A stretch of DNA of 64,000 nt from Pseudobdellovibrio exovorus JSS (GCF_000348725.1 NC_020813.1:1054001-1118000), one strand, 5' to 3'; shown: positions 41,651 to 51,743, counted from the stretch's first letter. Notes: a model not told the origin generated them from the sequence alone. Made by a program: numbers and translations.

Positions 41651-42913
41651 TTATTTTACTAGGAAATCTTTCCACTTATTCAGTAGGGTAGGCGTCATCA
41701 TTGCAACGCAAATAGTGCCTTCAGTTGCGGCCTCTTTACGTAGAATTTTAGCTTCACGTCCTAAATCATATAATCTGTATTCATTAACGCGGTCGAAGTA
41801 AAGCTCCACTTGGCTTTGCATTTCATTAATGGTGTCAGCCATGATCTTTTTGAGTTGTTCAAATCCCTGTCCAGTCAAGGCGCTGACGAAAACACGCGGA
41901 AAGTGTTTCACGCGGAATTGACGTTCGACAGGGGCAATATCCACTTTATTGAAGATGTGAATAATTTTTTTATCTTCCCATTTGAACTCTTTAATAAGGT
42001 CCTCAACGACTTCGATCTGGCGTTCCATATTAGGAGACGAAAGATCTACCACATGTAATAAGATATCAGCTTCAGCAGACTCTTCTAATGTGGCTTTAAA
42101 AGCTTCGATAAGTTGCGGAGGAAGCTTGCGGATAAATCCCACCGTATCGGTGACAACAGCAGGCGGTCCTTCATCCAAGAAGACTTTGCGTGTTGTCGGG
42201 TCAAGTGTGGCGAAAACCATGTTTTTAGCTAAAACCTGTGAACCTGTTAGACGATTTAATAAAGAGCTTTTTCCTGAGTTGGTGTAACCGATAAGAGCAA
42301 AGCTCGGGACTTCGTTTCTTTTTCTAGACTGACGATGTTGGGCGCGCTGCTGAGATACTTCTTCAAGTTTCTTTTTGATCAGGGCTACTTTTTCTTTTGC
42401 GCGTCTGCGATCGTTTTCAAGTGCGGTTTCACCAGGGCCTCTGGTTCCAATACCGCCACCAAGGCGGGAAAGCGAGTCATGCCATGCGCCGATCATGCGA
42501 GGCATTTGATCTAAGAGCTGGGCGAGCTCGACTTGTAGTTTTCCTTCGTATGTACGGGCTCGTTGAGCGAAAATATCTAGAATTAACTGCGAGCGATCCA
42601 GAATCTTACAGCCAATTTGTTCCTGTAAGTTACGTGTTTGGATTCCAGAAAGTTGATGGTCAACAATCACTAACTGGGCATTGCTTTCAGCGACCATCTC
42701 TTTGATTTCTTGAACCTTGCCGCTTCCGATAAGAGTACTGGGATTCCACTGAGGTAAGACTTGAACGGTTGAGCCAATGACTTCGCCACCGGCTGCGCCA
42801 ACAAGTTCTTCTAACTCACAAAGGTTTTCTTTGATCTCAGTAATCGGATCGGATTTTAATCCGACTCCGACGACGATCACCTTATCTTTTTCGTTAATTC
42901 TGACTTGATTCAA
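41651..42913 (-). CDS. hflX: Ribosome-associated GTPase HflX
   Basis: The 420-residue protein has the HflX N-terminal domain and the helical linker LGGGIGTRGPGETALENDRR, then the GTPase core: IGYTNSGKSSLLNRL (P-loop), TLDPTTRK, DTVGFIRKLPPQL and FNKVD. HflX splits or rescues stalled ribosomes, especially under heat stress. The TTG start overlaps the TGA of maeB (TTGA), so it is coupled to the malic enzyme gene. Confidence 0.93.
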   Translation of the reverse strand: MNQVRINEKDKVIVVGVGLKSDPITEIKENLCELEELVGAAGGEVIGSTVQVLPQWNPSTLIGSGKVQEIKEMVAESNAQLVIVDHQLSGIQTRNLQEQIGCKILDRSQLILDIFAQRARTYEGKLQVELAQLLDQMPRMIGAWHDSLSRLGGGIGTRGPGETALENDRRRAKEKVALIKKKLEEVSQQRAQHRQSRKRNEVPSFALIGYTNSGKSSLLNRLTGSQVLAKNMVFATLDPTTRKVFLDEGPPAVVTDTVGFIRKLPPQLIEAFKATLEESAEADILLHVVDLSSPNMERQIEVVEDLIKEFKWEDKKIIHIFNKVDIAPVERQFRVKHFPRVFVSALTGQGFEQLKKIMADTINEMQSQVELYFDRVNEYRLYDLGREAKILRKEAATEGTICVAMMTPTLLNKWKDFLVK

Positions 42914-45234
42914 TGTTTTTTGTTTCTCCAGTCAGTGATGAATTGAGACTCTAAAGCCGTTAATACAACCGAGCTAAATATCGTTTCAACAGTAGTAGTA
43001 CGTTGCAGAACATTGGCTGCGCGGCGGGATCCTAATAGGAATGGACCTAGAACCTCTACCTTTCCGATTTGTTGCAATAACTTATAAGAGATATTCGCGC
43101 TTTCCAAGTTAGGGAAAACTAAAATATTGGCTTCACCCTTTAAGTCAGAAAAAGGGAAGATACGCTGTTGGATCTCTGAATTAATGGCAGTATCGGCTTG
43201 CATGTCGCCATCAATAGAAAGATCAGGTCGTAGTTTTTTAGCTAACTCGGCGGCTTTTTTCATTTTTGCAGGTGTGCCATCGGCTCCACTAAAGTTTGAA
43301 AAACTCAACATCGCGATGCGAGGTTTTTGTCCGAAGTACTCAGCTACTTGCGCTGTTTGTACGGCGATACGAGCTAACTGTTCCGCTGTTGGATTGAAGT
43401 TAACAGTCGTGTCTGCAAAGAAAAGCAGTTTATTATCTGCAAGAACGATGTTTAAGCCTGCAGGTACGGCGTCTTTTGCTAAACCTACAGTATGAAGAAT
43501 AGGTTTCACTGCATCTGCGTAGTTTGTAGCGGCACCATTGATCATGCCATCCGCATCACCGCGGTCGATCATCATCGAAGCAAAATAATTCGGATCGCTC
43601 ATCAGGCGCTCAGCTTCTTTTGTTGTGATGCCTTTACGTTGTCTGCGTTTATAAAGCTCTTCTACATAGAGTGGAAATTTAGGATCGTTGGAATGATCTA
43701 AGATTTCGACATCTGTTAAATCGATATCATGTGACTTCGCTTTTTGTTTAATTTGCTCTGGATTGCCAATAACAACTGGACGGCAAATTTTTTCTTCAAT
43801 ACAAGTGCGAATCGCCATTAAAATTTTAGAGCTAGTTCCTTCAGGGAAAACTATTTTGGGTAAGTAACCTAGGCGCTCCGCATTTTCGTGTACGCGGTGA
43901 ACGGCAGAGCGAATAAACACTTTTTGAGGACCTTGAATAGACTCTAATTGATCGCGGTATGCATTCCAATCTGCAATTGGTTTTTGAGCCACTTTTGAAT
44001 CCATAGCGGCCTTAGCCACAGCAGGGGCTACCCACATTAACACACGCGTATCAAATGGTTTCGGAATAAGGTACTCGCGACCAAATTTGAATTTTTGTCC
44101 ACCATAAGAAGCTGATACATTGTCAGGAACTCCTTGGCGTGCTAGTTGAGCTAACGCGTGACAAGCCGCTAGTTTCATCTCTTCATTGATTTGAGTTGAA
44201 CGTGTATCTAAAGCCCCTCTGAAAATAGATGGGAAACCTAATACGTTATTAACTTGGTTCGGGTAATCCGAGCGACCAGTGGCTACAATCGCATCAGGAC
44301 GTGCCGCGCGCGCCTGTGCTGGAGTGATTTCTGGATCAGGGTTGGCCATGGCGAAGATAATAGGATCTTTAGCCATTACCTTGATCATTTCACCTGTAAC
44401 AGCACCGGCCACGGATAGACCGACAAATACATCAGCACCATTTAGAGCATCTGCAAGAGTGCGTTTTTCAGTCGAGTTCGCAAATTCCTCTTTGTATTTG
44501 TTCATCCCTTGGGTGCGGCCTTTGTAGATAACTCCAGAAGAGTCACACATCAGGACGTTTTCTTTTTTCACGCCTAGGCTAATGAAGATTTTTGTACAGG
44601 CGATAGCGGAAGCGCCAGCACCATTCACAACTAAATTAATTTCTGAAAGTTTTTTGCCGACGATATGAGTGGCATTGATCAAAGCAGCTCCACTCACGAT
44701 AGCAGTTCCATGCTGATCATCATGGAAGACAGGGATGTTCATTTCTTTTTTAAGAGTTTCTTCAATTTCAAAACACTCGGGAGCTTTAATATCTTCTAAG
44801 TTGATACCGCCAAAAGTGGGTTCCAATGTTTTAATCGCATTAATGAACTCTGCAGGAGAGGAAGATTTAACTTCGATATCGAACACATCAATACCAGCGA
44901 AATTTTTGAAAAGAATACCTTTTCCTTCCATCACAGGTTTTGAAGCCAATGGTCCGATATTTCCTAAACCTAAAACAGCAGTTCCGTCTGAGATAACGGC
45001 AACAAGATTGCCTTTACTGGTGTAGTCGAAAACTTTCTCTGGATTTTTTGCGATCACTTTGCAAGGAACAGCAACTCCTGGCGAGTATGCTAACGATAAG
45101 GCTTTTTCCGTATTGCAGTCTTTAGTAGAGACCACTTCGATTTTTCCCGGTCGTCCTTTTTGGTGGAATTCAAGAGCTTCTTTTTCGAAGGCAGAGTTAT
45201 CAGTAGGAGATTTATCACTTAATTTTTCAGTCAT
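42910..45234 (-). CDS. maeB: NADP-type malic enzyme with phosphotransacetylase-like domain (MaeB)
   Basis: The protein is about 774 residues: an N-terminal malic-enzyme part (about 20-430) with SLAYSPGVAVPCKVI, FDIEVKSSSPAEF, IPVFHDDQHGTAIVSGAALINA, VVNGAGASAIACTKIFISLGV and ANPDPEITPAQA, joined to a PTA-like domain (about 445-770) with PVVIGNPEQI and LSFSNFSGADGTPAKMKKAAELAKK. MaeB converts malate to pyruvate with NADP; its PTA-like part is regulatory, responding to acetyl-CoA. ATG 45234 (MTEKLSD) was preferred over one at 45255, as GGGAAG lies just upstream. It is co-transcribed with hflX. Confidence 0.93.
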   Translation of the reverse strand: MTEKLSDKSPTDNSAFEKEALEFHQKGRPGKIEVVSTKDCNTEKALSLAYSPGVAVPCKVIAKNPEKVFDYTSKGNLVAVISDGTAVLGLGNIGPLASKPVMEGKGILFKNFAGIDVFDIEVKSSSPAEFINAIKTLEPTFGGINLEDIKAPECFEIEETLKKEMNIPVFHDDQHGTAIVSGAALINATHIVGKKLSEINLVVNGAGASAIACTKIFISLGVKKENVLMCDSSGVIYKGRTQGMNKYKEEFANSTEKRTLADALNGADVFVGLSVAGAVTGEMIKVMAKDPIIFAMANPDPEITPAQARAARPDAIVATGRSDYPNQVNNVLGFPSIFRGALDTRSTQINEEMKLAACHALAQLARQGVPDNVSASYGGQKFKFGREYLIPKPFDTRVLMWVAPAVAKAAMDSKVAQKPIADWNAYRDQLESIQGPQKVFIRSAVHRVHENAERLGYLPKIVFPEGTSSKILMAIRTCIEEKICRPVVIGNPEQIKQKAKSHDIDLTDVEILDHSNDPKFPLYVEELYKRRQRKGITTKEAERLMSDPNYFASMMIDRGDADGMINGAATNYADAVKPILHTVGLAKDAVPAGLNIVLADNKLLFFADTTVNFNPTAEQLARIAVQTAQVAEYFGQKPRIAMLSFSNFSGADGTPAKMKKAAELAKKLRPDLSIDGDMQADTAINSEIQQRIFPFSDLKGEANILVFPNLESANISYKLLQQIGKVEVLGPFLLGSRRAANVLQRTTTVETIFSSVVLTALESQFITDWRNKKH

Positions 45235-45399
45235 GCTTCCCAAAATTAACCTCATTTTGTAGAGTTTTTATTCTAAGGCCGAGTTATAAAAAGCACAATA
45301 GAATCAGTAGTCTAGCATGCTAACCAGCGTCAATTGCCAGCCTCGATTTTTCAGGGTTTAATAGTGAGCTTGAATGTAAAAAACTAAGGGAGTTCTTAT

Positions 45400-46752
45400 A
45401 TGAGTTCGTTGCCGAAAAGTCCGCGTGATGTGGTCATTGTTGAGGGAGTGCGTACTCCATTTGCAAAAGCTGGTACTAAGCTAAAAGATGTGCACGCTGC
45501 ACAGTTGGGCCAAGTGGCTTTAAAAGAGTTAGTTGCGCGCACTAATTTAGATGTTGATATCGTTGATGAAGTGATTTTGGGAAATACGGGATCGCCGTCA
45601 GATGCAGTAAATATAGCGCGTGTTGTTGCATTGAATGCTGGATTCCCGATTAAAACATCAGCAGTAACTGTTCACAGAAATTGTGCATCAGCGATGGAAA
45701 GTATCACTTCTGGTTATGAAAGAATCAAATCAGGAACAATGGATGTTGTTGTTGCTGGTGGAACAGAAAATATGTCTCAGATGCCGTTGGTTGTGCCTCC
45801 GGCAATTAAAGGAATTATTGAAAGATTGGGATCAGCGAAAACGGGTGGTGCACGTGCGGCTGCTTTGTGGGATTGGTTTAAAGCTGATTTACAACAGATC
45901 AAAGAAATGGTGACAACGCCACCTTTGGCAAAAACTAAATATAAACCTGTTATCACTTTAGCAGATGGATTAACGGATCCATTTGTCGGTATCAATATGG
46001 GGATGACAGCAGAGGTGATTGCAAAAGAGTTTGGCATCAGTCGTAAAGAGCAAGATGCCTATGCCTTGCAGTCGCACCTTAAAGTGGCAGCAGCTCGTGC
46101 TAAGTTAGCGGAAGAGATCGTGCCATTCTATGTTGCTCCTGATTATAAAGAAGTGGTGACTCAAGATGTGGGTCCTCGCGACAACCAAACATTAGAAGCT
46201 TTAGAAAAATTAAAACCTTTCTTTGATAAAAATACAGGAAGCATCACTGCGGGGAACTCGTGCCCTGTAACAGATGGTTCTGCGATGGTTTTATTAATGT
46301 CTCGCGAAAAAGCAGAAGCTTTGGGATACAAACCTCTTGCGCGTATTCGTGGGTATGCGTTTGCAGGGTTAGAGCCTGAGCGTATGGGAATGGGACCTGC
46401 TTATTCAACACCGATTGCGTTGAAACGTGCAGGATTATCAATGAAAGATATTGGTCTTGTTGAATTGAATGAAGCTTTTGCGGCGCAAGTTATGGCGAAT
46501 CAAAAGGCATTCGACTCTGAAGAGTTTGGTAAAAAAATCGGACTTTCTGGAAAAATTGGCGAGTTAAGAAGTGATATCTTGAATGTTAATGGTGGTGCGA
46601 TTGCTTTAGGACATCCAGTAGGGGCTACAGGCACACGTATCGTATTGACGTTGATGAAAGAAATGAAACGTAGAAACACTGAGTTCGGTTTAGCTACATT
46701 GTGTATTGGTGGCGGACAAGGTGGATCTGTGATTATTGAGAACGAAGGGTAA
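45400..46752 (+). CDS. fadI: Acetyl-CoA acyltransferase (thiolase FadI/FadA type)
   Basis: The 450-residue thiolase has the acylated Cys in HRNCASAMES, the His in ALGHPVGATGTR, and the second Cys in LCIGGGQGGS near the C-terminus. The length and the insert before DVGPRDN resemble FadI rather than short thiolases. It cleaves 3-ketoacyl-CoA with CoA in the last step of beta-oxidation. The start follows AAGGGAG. The stop overlaps the upstream part of the fadJ reading frame, but fadJ begins 4 nt after it. Confidence 0.92.
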   Translation: MSSLPKSPRDVVIVEGVRTPFAKAGTKLKDVHAAQLGQVALKELVARTNLDVDIVDEVILGNTGSPSDAVNIARVVALNAGFPIKTSAVTVHRNCASAMESITSGYERIKSGTMDVVVAGGTENMSQMPLVVPPAIKGIIERLGSAKTGGARAAALWDWFKADLQQIKEMVTTPPLAKTKYKPVITLADGLTDPFVGINMGMTAEVIAKEFGISRKEQDAYALQSHLKVAAARAKLAEEIVPFYVAPDYKEVVTQDVGPRDNQTLEALEKLKPFFDKNTGSITAGNSCPVTDGSAMVLLMSREKAEALGYKPLARIRGYAFAGLEPERMGMGPAYSTPIALKRAGLSMKDIGLVELNEAFAAQVMANQKAFDSEEFGKKIGLSGKIGELRSDILNVNGGAIALGHPVGATGTRIVLTLMKEMKRRNTEFGLATLCIGGGQGGSVIIENEG

Positions 46753-46756
46753 TAAC

Positions 46757-48907
46757 ATGTCAGCTATTAATTTAACTACAAAGAAAATTGGCAACGACGA
46801 AATCGCGATCCTGACTTTTGATTTACCGAATGAAAAGGTAAATAAGCTTTCAACTCCGGTAATGACGGAATTGAAAGCCCACATCGAAAAGTTACAAACA
46901 TCAAATTACAAAATGGTTGTTTTCAAATCAGCTAAACCTAAAATTTTTATTGCGGGTGCTGACATTGAAGAAATCCAAAAGTTGAAAACTCCACAAGAAG
47001 TACAAGTAGCTGTGAGTTCTGGACAAACGATTTTCAATCAAATTGAAGATCTGCCGATGCCAACATTGGCTTTGGTGCATGGTGCGTGTGCTGGCGGTGG
47101 CTGTGAGCTGATCTTAGCGTGTGACTACCGTATTGCTACAGATGACTCTTCGACTCGTATTGGTCTTCCTGAAACAAAATTGGGAATTTTACCTGGTTTT
47201 GGTGGTTGTATTCGTTTACCACGTACTGTGGGATTACAGGCATCACTTGATGTTATTTTGGCAGGAAAACTTTTGAACCCTAAAAAAGCTTTGAAGATTG
47301 GTTTAGTGGACTATGTTGTGCACGTGAATCTGTTGGATGGTTTTGCTGAAACACAAATTCAGAAAATTTTAGCGGGCGGAGCTAAAAAGCGCCGTAAGAC
47401 ATTCCAACCTCGCGGTGTTGTGAATAAATTATTAGAAGGCCCACTTAAAGGCGTTGTGTTCAAGAAAGCTCGCGAGGGCGTTTTAAAAGCAACACGTGGT
47501 CATTATCCCGCTCCACTAGCGGCGTTGGACGTTGTTCGTAAAACGTATGGTATGAGCGATCGCACTCGCGCTTTGCAAATTGAGTTAGAGCATTTTGCTG
47601 AGTGTGCTGTGACAGATATTTCGAAAAATCTGATCCACGTTTTCTACTTAACAGAAATGGTTAAGAAACAGACGGGTGTGTCGTCGGATGTTAAAGGAAA
47701 AGCCGTAAAACAGTTAGGCGTTCTAGGAGCAGGAACTATGGGCGGTGGTATTGCCTATGTGGCTGCTGATAAAGGGATTGGTGTTCGTGTAAAAGATATC
47801 TCTTATGAAGCGAATGCTAAAGCTTTGAAGCATGCTCGTGATCTATGGGCAAAGCTTGTTAAGAAAAAAGTTATCGATAATTACCAATTCACTCAGAAGA
47901 TGGCATTAGTTTCGACAGGGTTGGACTTTGCTGGTTTTAAAAATCTAGATGTCACAGTTGAAGCTATTGTTGAGGACATGGGAATTAAGCAAAAAGTAAT
48001 CGGACAGACAGCTGCTGAAATGCGTGAAGATGCGATTATCGTAACAAATACATCTTCACTTAGTGTAAATGAAATGGCGAAAGGTCACCCACGTCCTGAG
48101 TACTTTGCTGGGATGCACTTTTTCAGTCCAGTACACAAGATGCCATTAGTGGAAGTTATTCGTGGAGAGAAATCTTCTGATGAAACTATTGCCACAGTAT
48201 TCGAATTAGCAAAGAAAATGGGAAAAATGCCAGTTGTGGTAAAAGATGGCCCAGGTTTCTTAGTGAATCGTCTTTTATTACCTTATATGGCCGAAGCGGC
48301 GTTCTTGTTAGCTGAAGGCATGAGCGTTGAAAAAGTAGATAAAGCTTATGTAAATCAATTTGGTATGCCAATGGGGCCATTCGAGTTGATGGACAGCGTG
48401 GGGTTAGATGTTTGCGTGAAAGTTTTAAATATTTTCCGCAAAGCATTCCCTGATCGCGTTGAAGTTCCAGCTTTAATGGAAAAACTAGAGAAGAACAAAG
48501 CTCGTTTGGGACAAAAAACAAACTTGGGATTCTATAAGTATGAGGGCGGACGCAAAACAGAAGTGGATCAAAGTATCTACGCTGAGTTGGGTATTTCAGC
48601 TCCGACAAATCCATACTCAGATCAAGAGTGCCTAGAGCGTGGTGTTTTTGCGATGATTAATGAATCTGCGTTAGCTTTAGACCAAGATAAGATTGTAGAC
48701 ACTCCACATGAAGTTGATTTAGCAATGATTATGGGTACTGGATTCCCTCCATTCAGAGGTGGTCTTATGAAGTATGCAGATACAATTGGTGCTGACTATG
48801 TCCGTACACAGTTAACTAAATACGCTACGGAAAGAAAAGCGAATCGCTTGAAGCCATCATCGAAATTAGTAGAAAGAGCTGATAAAAAAGCACGGTTCTA
48901 TAACTAA
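46757..48907 (+). CDS. fadJ: Bifunctional enoyl-CoA hydratase / 3-hydroxyacyl-CoA dehydrogenase (FadJ-like)
   Basis: The 716-residue protein combines an N-terminal crotonase domain (about 1-190; FIAGADIEEIQ, ACAGGGCELILACDYRI, GLPETKLGILPGFGG) with a C-terminal NAD-dependent dehydrogenase (LGVLGAGTMGGGIAYVAADKG, FAGMHFFSPVHKMPLVEVI, GFLVNRLLLPYM). It is the alpha subunit type of the fatty-acid oxidation complex. ATG 46757 with GAAGGG just upstream replaces an earlier in-frame ATG overlapping fadI. It pairs with the fadI thiolase, and its stop overlaps the lspA start. Confidence 0.92.
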   Translation: MSAINLTTKKIGNDEIAILTFDLPNEKVNKLSTPVMTELKAHIEKLQTSNYKMVVFKSAKPKIFIAGADIEEIQKLKTPQEVQVAVSSGQTIFNQIEDLPMPTLALVHGACAGGGCELILACDYRIATDDSSTRIGLPETKLGILPGFGGCIRLPRTVGLQASLDVILAGKLLNPKKALKIGLVDYVVHVNLLDGFAETQIQKILAGGAKKRRKTFQPRGVVNKLLEGPLKGVVFKKAREGVLKATRGHYPAPLAALDVVRKTYGMSDRTRALQIELEHFAECAVTDISKNLIHVFYLTEMVKKQTGVSSDVKGKAVKQLGVLGAGTMGGGIAYVAADKGIGVRVKDISYEANAKALKHARDLWAKLVKKKVIDNYQFTQKMALVSTGLDFAGFKNLDVTVEAIVEDMGIKQKVIGQTAAEMREDAIIVTNTSSLSVNEMAKGHPRPEYFAGMHFFSPVHKMPLVEVIRGEKSSDETIATVFELAKKMGKMPVVVKDGPGFLVNRLLLPYMAEAAFLLAEGMSVEKVDKAYVNQFGMPMGPFELMDSVGLDVCVKVLNIFRKAFPDRVEVPALMEKLEKNKARLGQKTNLGFYKYEGGRKTEVDQSIYAELGISAPTNPYSDQECLERGVFAMINESALALDQDKIVDTPHEVDLAMIMGTGFPPFRGGLMKYADTIGADYVRTQLTKYATERKANRLKPSSKLVERADKKARFYN

Positions 48908-49422
48908 TGACTTCACGATATAAAATTGTTGTTATCTTTTTACTTTTGGCTGTTATCTGCGCTGCAGATCAGGCCACTAAGTATTGGGCTGTTCATAATT
49001 TAATGGGACAGCCTGCGATGATTTATTTGAATGGTCTTTTTCAGCTTGTGTATGCCGAAAACCCAGGTGCATTTTTAGGTTTGGGTGGCGGGCTGTCACG
49101 AGGGGTTCGTTTTGTTGTATTTGCATTAGTGGTGTTTTTAGGTTTGGGTGGAATGCTTTGGTATATCATTCGCAAAAATGTCAGTAAGGTAAATCTATAC
49201 GCCTATACGTTTATTATCGCAGGTGGTTTTGGAAACCTTTGGGATCGAGTTTTCCATGAAGACGGGCATGTAATTGATTTTATGCTGATCGAAATCACTG
49301 GACCACTGCGTACTGGGGTCTTCAATATAGCAGACGTATTTATTGTAGTAGGCGTTCTTCTGGCTTTGCTAGGAGAGTATCTATTTGAGAAATCTAAGTC
49401 TCCAAAAGCAAGCCAGACCTAG
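48907..49422 (+). CDS. lspA: Lipoprotein signal peptidase II
   Basis: The 171-residue protein has four predicted membrane helices and the LspA boxes: ADQATKYWA, AENPGAFLGLG, GGFGNLWDR and GHVIDFM, then FNIADVFI with the second catalytic Asp. It cleaves signal peptides of prolipoproteins in the inner membrane. Many lipoproteins in this window need it. The ATG overlaps the fadJ stop by one base (TAATG), an unusual partner. The terminator's left arm is inside its last codons. Confidence 0.95.
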   Translation: MTSRYKIVVIFLLLAVICAADQATKYWAVHNLMGQPAMIYLNGLFQLVYAENPGAFLGLGGGLSRGVRFVVFALVVFLGLGGMLWYIIRKNVSKVNLYAYTFIIAGGFGNLWDRVFHEDGHVIDFMLIEITGPLRTGVFNIADVFIVVGVLLALLGEYLFEKSKSPKASQT

Positions 49423-49462
49423 GGCTAAAGCCTTCTTGTCATCTAGGCTTGCTATTTTTTTT
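49407..49462 (+). terminator. Terminator of the fadI-fadJ-lspA operon
   Basis: AGCAAGCC (49407-49414, within the lspA codons) and GGCTTGCT (49446-49453) make an 8-bp stem with a long loop, followed by a T-run at 49455-49462. The loop contains another small complementary pair (CCTAG/CTAGG). Confidence 0.65.
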
Positions 49463-49561
49463 CAAAAACAAGATCATATTAATAGAACCATATCGCTTTG
49501 AGTTACTACTGAATTTGCTGTGAATTCAGGGCGATTTTGAACGTGAGTCAAAGGGGGCCAT

Positions 49562-50389
49562 GTGAAGGTATTTCTTTATGTCTTGGTACTATTTAATCCC
49601 CTGATGCTATGGGCATCTGAACATGGCGTTTTTATGGTTGTAAAGGGCAGTGTTAAGATTCAAGGCCCAAGCTCTGTGTCTGAAGCCAAAGTCGGCTCAA
49701 AAATTCATGAGGGTGAAACTGTTGTTACGGGTGATGATTCGCGGGCTAAGATCGTGATGACAGATCGAAATATCATTAATATCTCTCCGAATACTCAATT
49801 GAAAATTGAGAAATACTCGAACACATCTAAGGATAAGAATGTGCGCCTTAATTTGATCGAGGGTAAGGTTCGTAATAATGTCGAGCAAAAATACGACAAC
49901 AAAAATAGCAAATTTGAAGTGCGCACGGCGACTGCCGTGGCCGGTGTGCGTGGAACCCAGTTCATCACATCCTATAACTCATCTACTCGTGTGACTGAGG
50001 TCATTACCTTAAAAGGACAAGTGAGCTTTGCCAGTCTGAGTTCGGTTCAGCAGGGAACTGCGGCCAGTGGTTCTGGTGAGGTCGTTGTTGGACGTGGTGA
50101 AAAGTCTGAAGTTCAAGATGGTGGAGCTAATGTAAATCCGACACCACCAGCAAAAGTTCCTGTGCAGGAAATTCGACAAATTGAAACCGATACAAATGTA
50201 AGAAAAGATTCGGTAAAAAATGAAGTCAAAGTGGACACTCCCGCGGCCACAGTCGGGGCGACAACTCCGGTGACGACGGCGCCATTAAAAGATCTGACGA
50301 AAGAGAGTAATCAATTAATTGAGGGCGCTACGAATCGTAAGTTCGATAAGTCTAAAATTAAAATTATTACGCAGCCGGAAGGTAATTAG
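49562..50389 (+). CDS. Secreted FecR-domain protein
   Basis: The GTG start has AGGGGG upstream and gives 275 residues with a signal peptide (MKVFLYVLVLFNPLMLWA). Residues about 25-150 form a FecR domain: VKGSVKIQGPSSVSEAKVGSKIHEGETVVTGDDSRAKIVM, LIEGKVRNNV and TATAVAGVRGTQF. FecR proteins relay periplasmic signals; outside iron regulation many appear with CHASE2 cyclases. The C-terminal part is Thr/Pro/Lys-rich and seems disordered. It is 10 nt upstream of a TPR/barrel gene. The role here is inferred from this neighbourhood. Confidence 0.85.
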   Translation: MKVFLYVLVLFNPLMLWASEHGVFMVVKGSVKIQGPSSVSEAKVGSKIHEGETVVTGDDSRAKIVMTDRNIINISPNTQLKIEKYSNTSKDKNVRLNLIEGKVRNNVEQKYDNKNSKFEVRTATAVAGVRGTQFITSYNSSTRVTEVITLKGQVSFASLSSVQQGTAASGSGEVVVGRGEKSEVQDGGANVNPTPPAKVPVQEIRQIETDTNVRKDSVKNEVKVDTPAATVGATTPVTTAPLKDLTKESNQLIEGATNRKFDKSKIKIITQPEGN

Positions 50390-50399
50390 ATAAGAAAAT

Positions 50400-51743
50400 A
50401 TGATCAAGAATATTCTGGCAGCGTGTGTGTTTCTTCTTAGTGTTAAGGCCTTTGCCCAATTAGACAGGCAAAAGGTTCATCAGATTTTAAATCAGAGCAT
50501 TGAACTCTACAATCAACAGAACTATCAAGAGTCTGTAAAAGCGTTAGCGCGTATCAGCAGCGTGCGCAGTCAGTATCTGAATTGGTACTACTATTATGGT
50601 TTGAATCAGATGCAGTTGCAAAGTTACGATAATGCTGCCCGCAGCTTAGAGATCTTTATTAAACGTTCTCCAGCTCAAAACACGGCAAGGGCCTATTATT
50701 ATTTAGGACGTATTCAATTTCAAAAAGGTGAGTACGAAAAAGCAATCACAAGTTTAGAGTTATCTTTAGACGTATCGACCGATCCACAGTTGGATAACAT
50801 GAGCGAAGAGTTGTTGGATAAAGCCATTCGTTATCAAAACTATTATGAAAATTCAGATCGCGGAAATTTAACATTTCTATTGGGTTATTCCTATGACGAT
50901 AACGTTCTGAATTTATCGAAAAGTCTTTTTCCAGAAAAAATTAATGGGCATGTCTTAAGTTATGGTGGAGCTCTGTCTTATAAAGTTGTAGATCAGTATG
51001 CATTCAATCTAGATCCAACTTTAGCTGTCTTGGATAATTACACCTTCAATGAAAGCTTTCAAACGAACAGCACGGTGCAGGGCGCAGATGCCTTGCAGAT
51101 TTTAGCTTCTGTTCCTGTCAGATTTACTTTTGGTGAAGGTATTTTAGCTAAGAAGTTTGATATATCCCTCAATCATTATACGGTGTATTTACCACTGAGT
51201 GGAAGTAAGCGGGAACTGGCGAATACTTCTGTTTTCTTAAGGTTTCAGGCCTTGACTCCATGGAGCAATAAGTTTGCGATGCGCTACAATGTGGTCGTCG
51301 CCTCAGATAAGGCGAGTGGTTATCAATTGGATGATGATAATGCATCCGGCTCGCGTTTAGAGGTCATGTTATCACCGATACAGTATCTGTCCGATATGAA
51401 TCATTACCTGATGTATGATCTAGGTTACGAGCAGAACACCGCAACTGGTATCAACGCTCGTTATAAGCGTTACCAAGCGGCTATAAATTATGGCTATGCA
51501 AGTTTCGGAAGTAGTAACTCTATCTTGCGATTGTCATATTCTAACCTGAGCTATCCAGATAAAAACATTCCTCGCAAAGATAATCAGTACGCTTTGTCAC
51601 ATATTATCTCGATGCCACTGGGGTGGACAGATTCTTCTTTGGGAATTTCTGTAGGGGTGACAAACAATCAGTCCAACATAGATTTTAACAAATACACAGA
51701 TTTCAATGCCGGTCTGCTGTTTGCCAAATCCTTCGGATTCTAA
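50400..51743 (+). CDS. TPR plus outer-membrane beta-barrel protein
   Basis: The 447-residue protein has a signal peptide (MIKNILAACVFLLSVKAFA), a TPR region (about 22-150; QSIELYNQQNYQESVKALARI, YYYLGRIQFQKGEYEKAITSLELSL), then about 290 residues of alternating strands ending in FAKSFGF, with terminal Phe as in BAM substrates. The plan of TPR followed by a barrel resembles Slam-type proteins, which translocate surface lipoproteins, but I cannot confirm that. It lies 10 nt after the FecR gene. The PilZ gene on the other strand ends 8 nt away. Confidence 0.7.
   Translation: MIKNILAACVFLLSVKAFAQLDRQKVHQILNQSIELYNQQNYQESVKALARISSVRSQYLNWYYYYGLNQMQLQSYDNAARSLEIFIKRSPAQNTARAYYYLGRIQFQKGEYEKAITSLELSLDVSTDPQLDNMSEELLDKAIRYQNYYENSDRGNLTFLLGYSYDDNVLNLSKSLFPEKINGHVLSYGGALSYKVVDQYAFNLDPTLAVLDNYTFNESFQTNSTVQGADALQILASVPVRFTFGEGILAKKFDISLNHYTVYLPLSGSKRELANTSVFLRFQALTPWSNKFAMRYNVVVASDKASGYQLDDDNASGSRLEVMLSPIQYLSDMNHYLMYDLGYEQNTATGINARYKRYQAAINYGYASFGSSNSILRLSYSNLSYPDKNIPRKDNQYALSHIISMPLGWTDSSLGISVGVTNNQSNIDFNKYTDFNAGLLFAKSFGF

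Noticed and set aside
48186-48614. A 142-codon antisense frame in fadJ
   Set aside because: It is a shadow of a strongly conserved gene on the plus strand.
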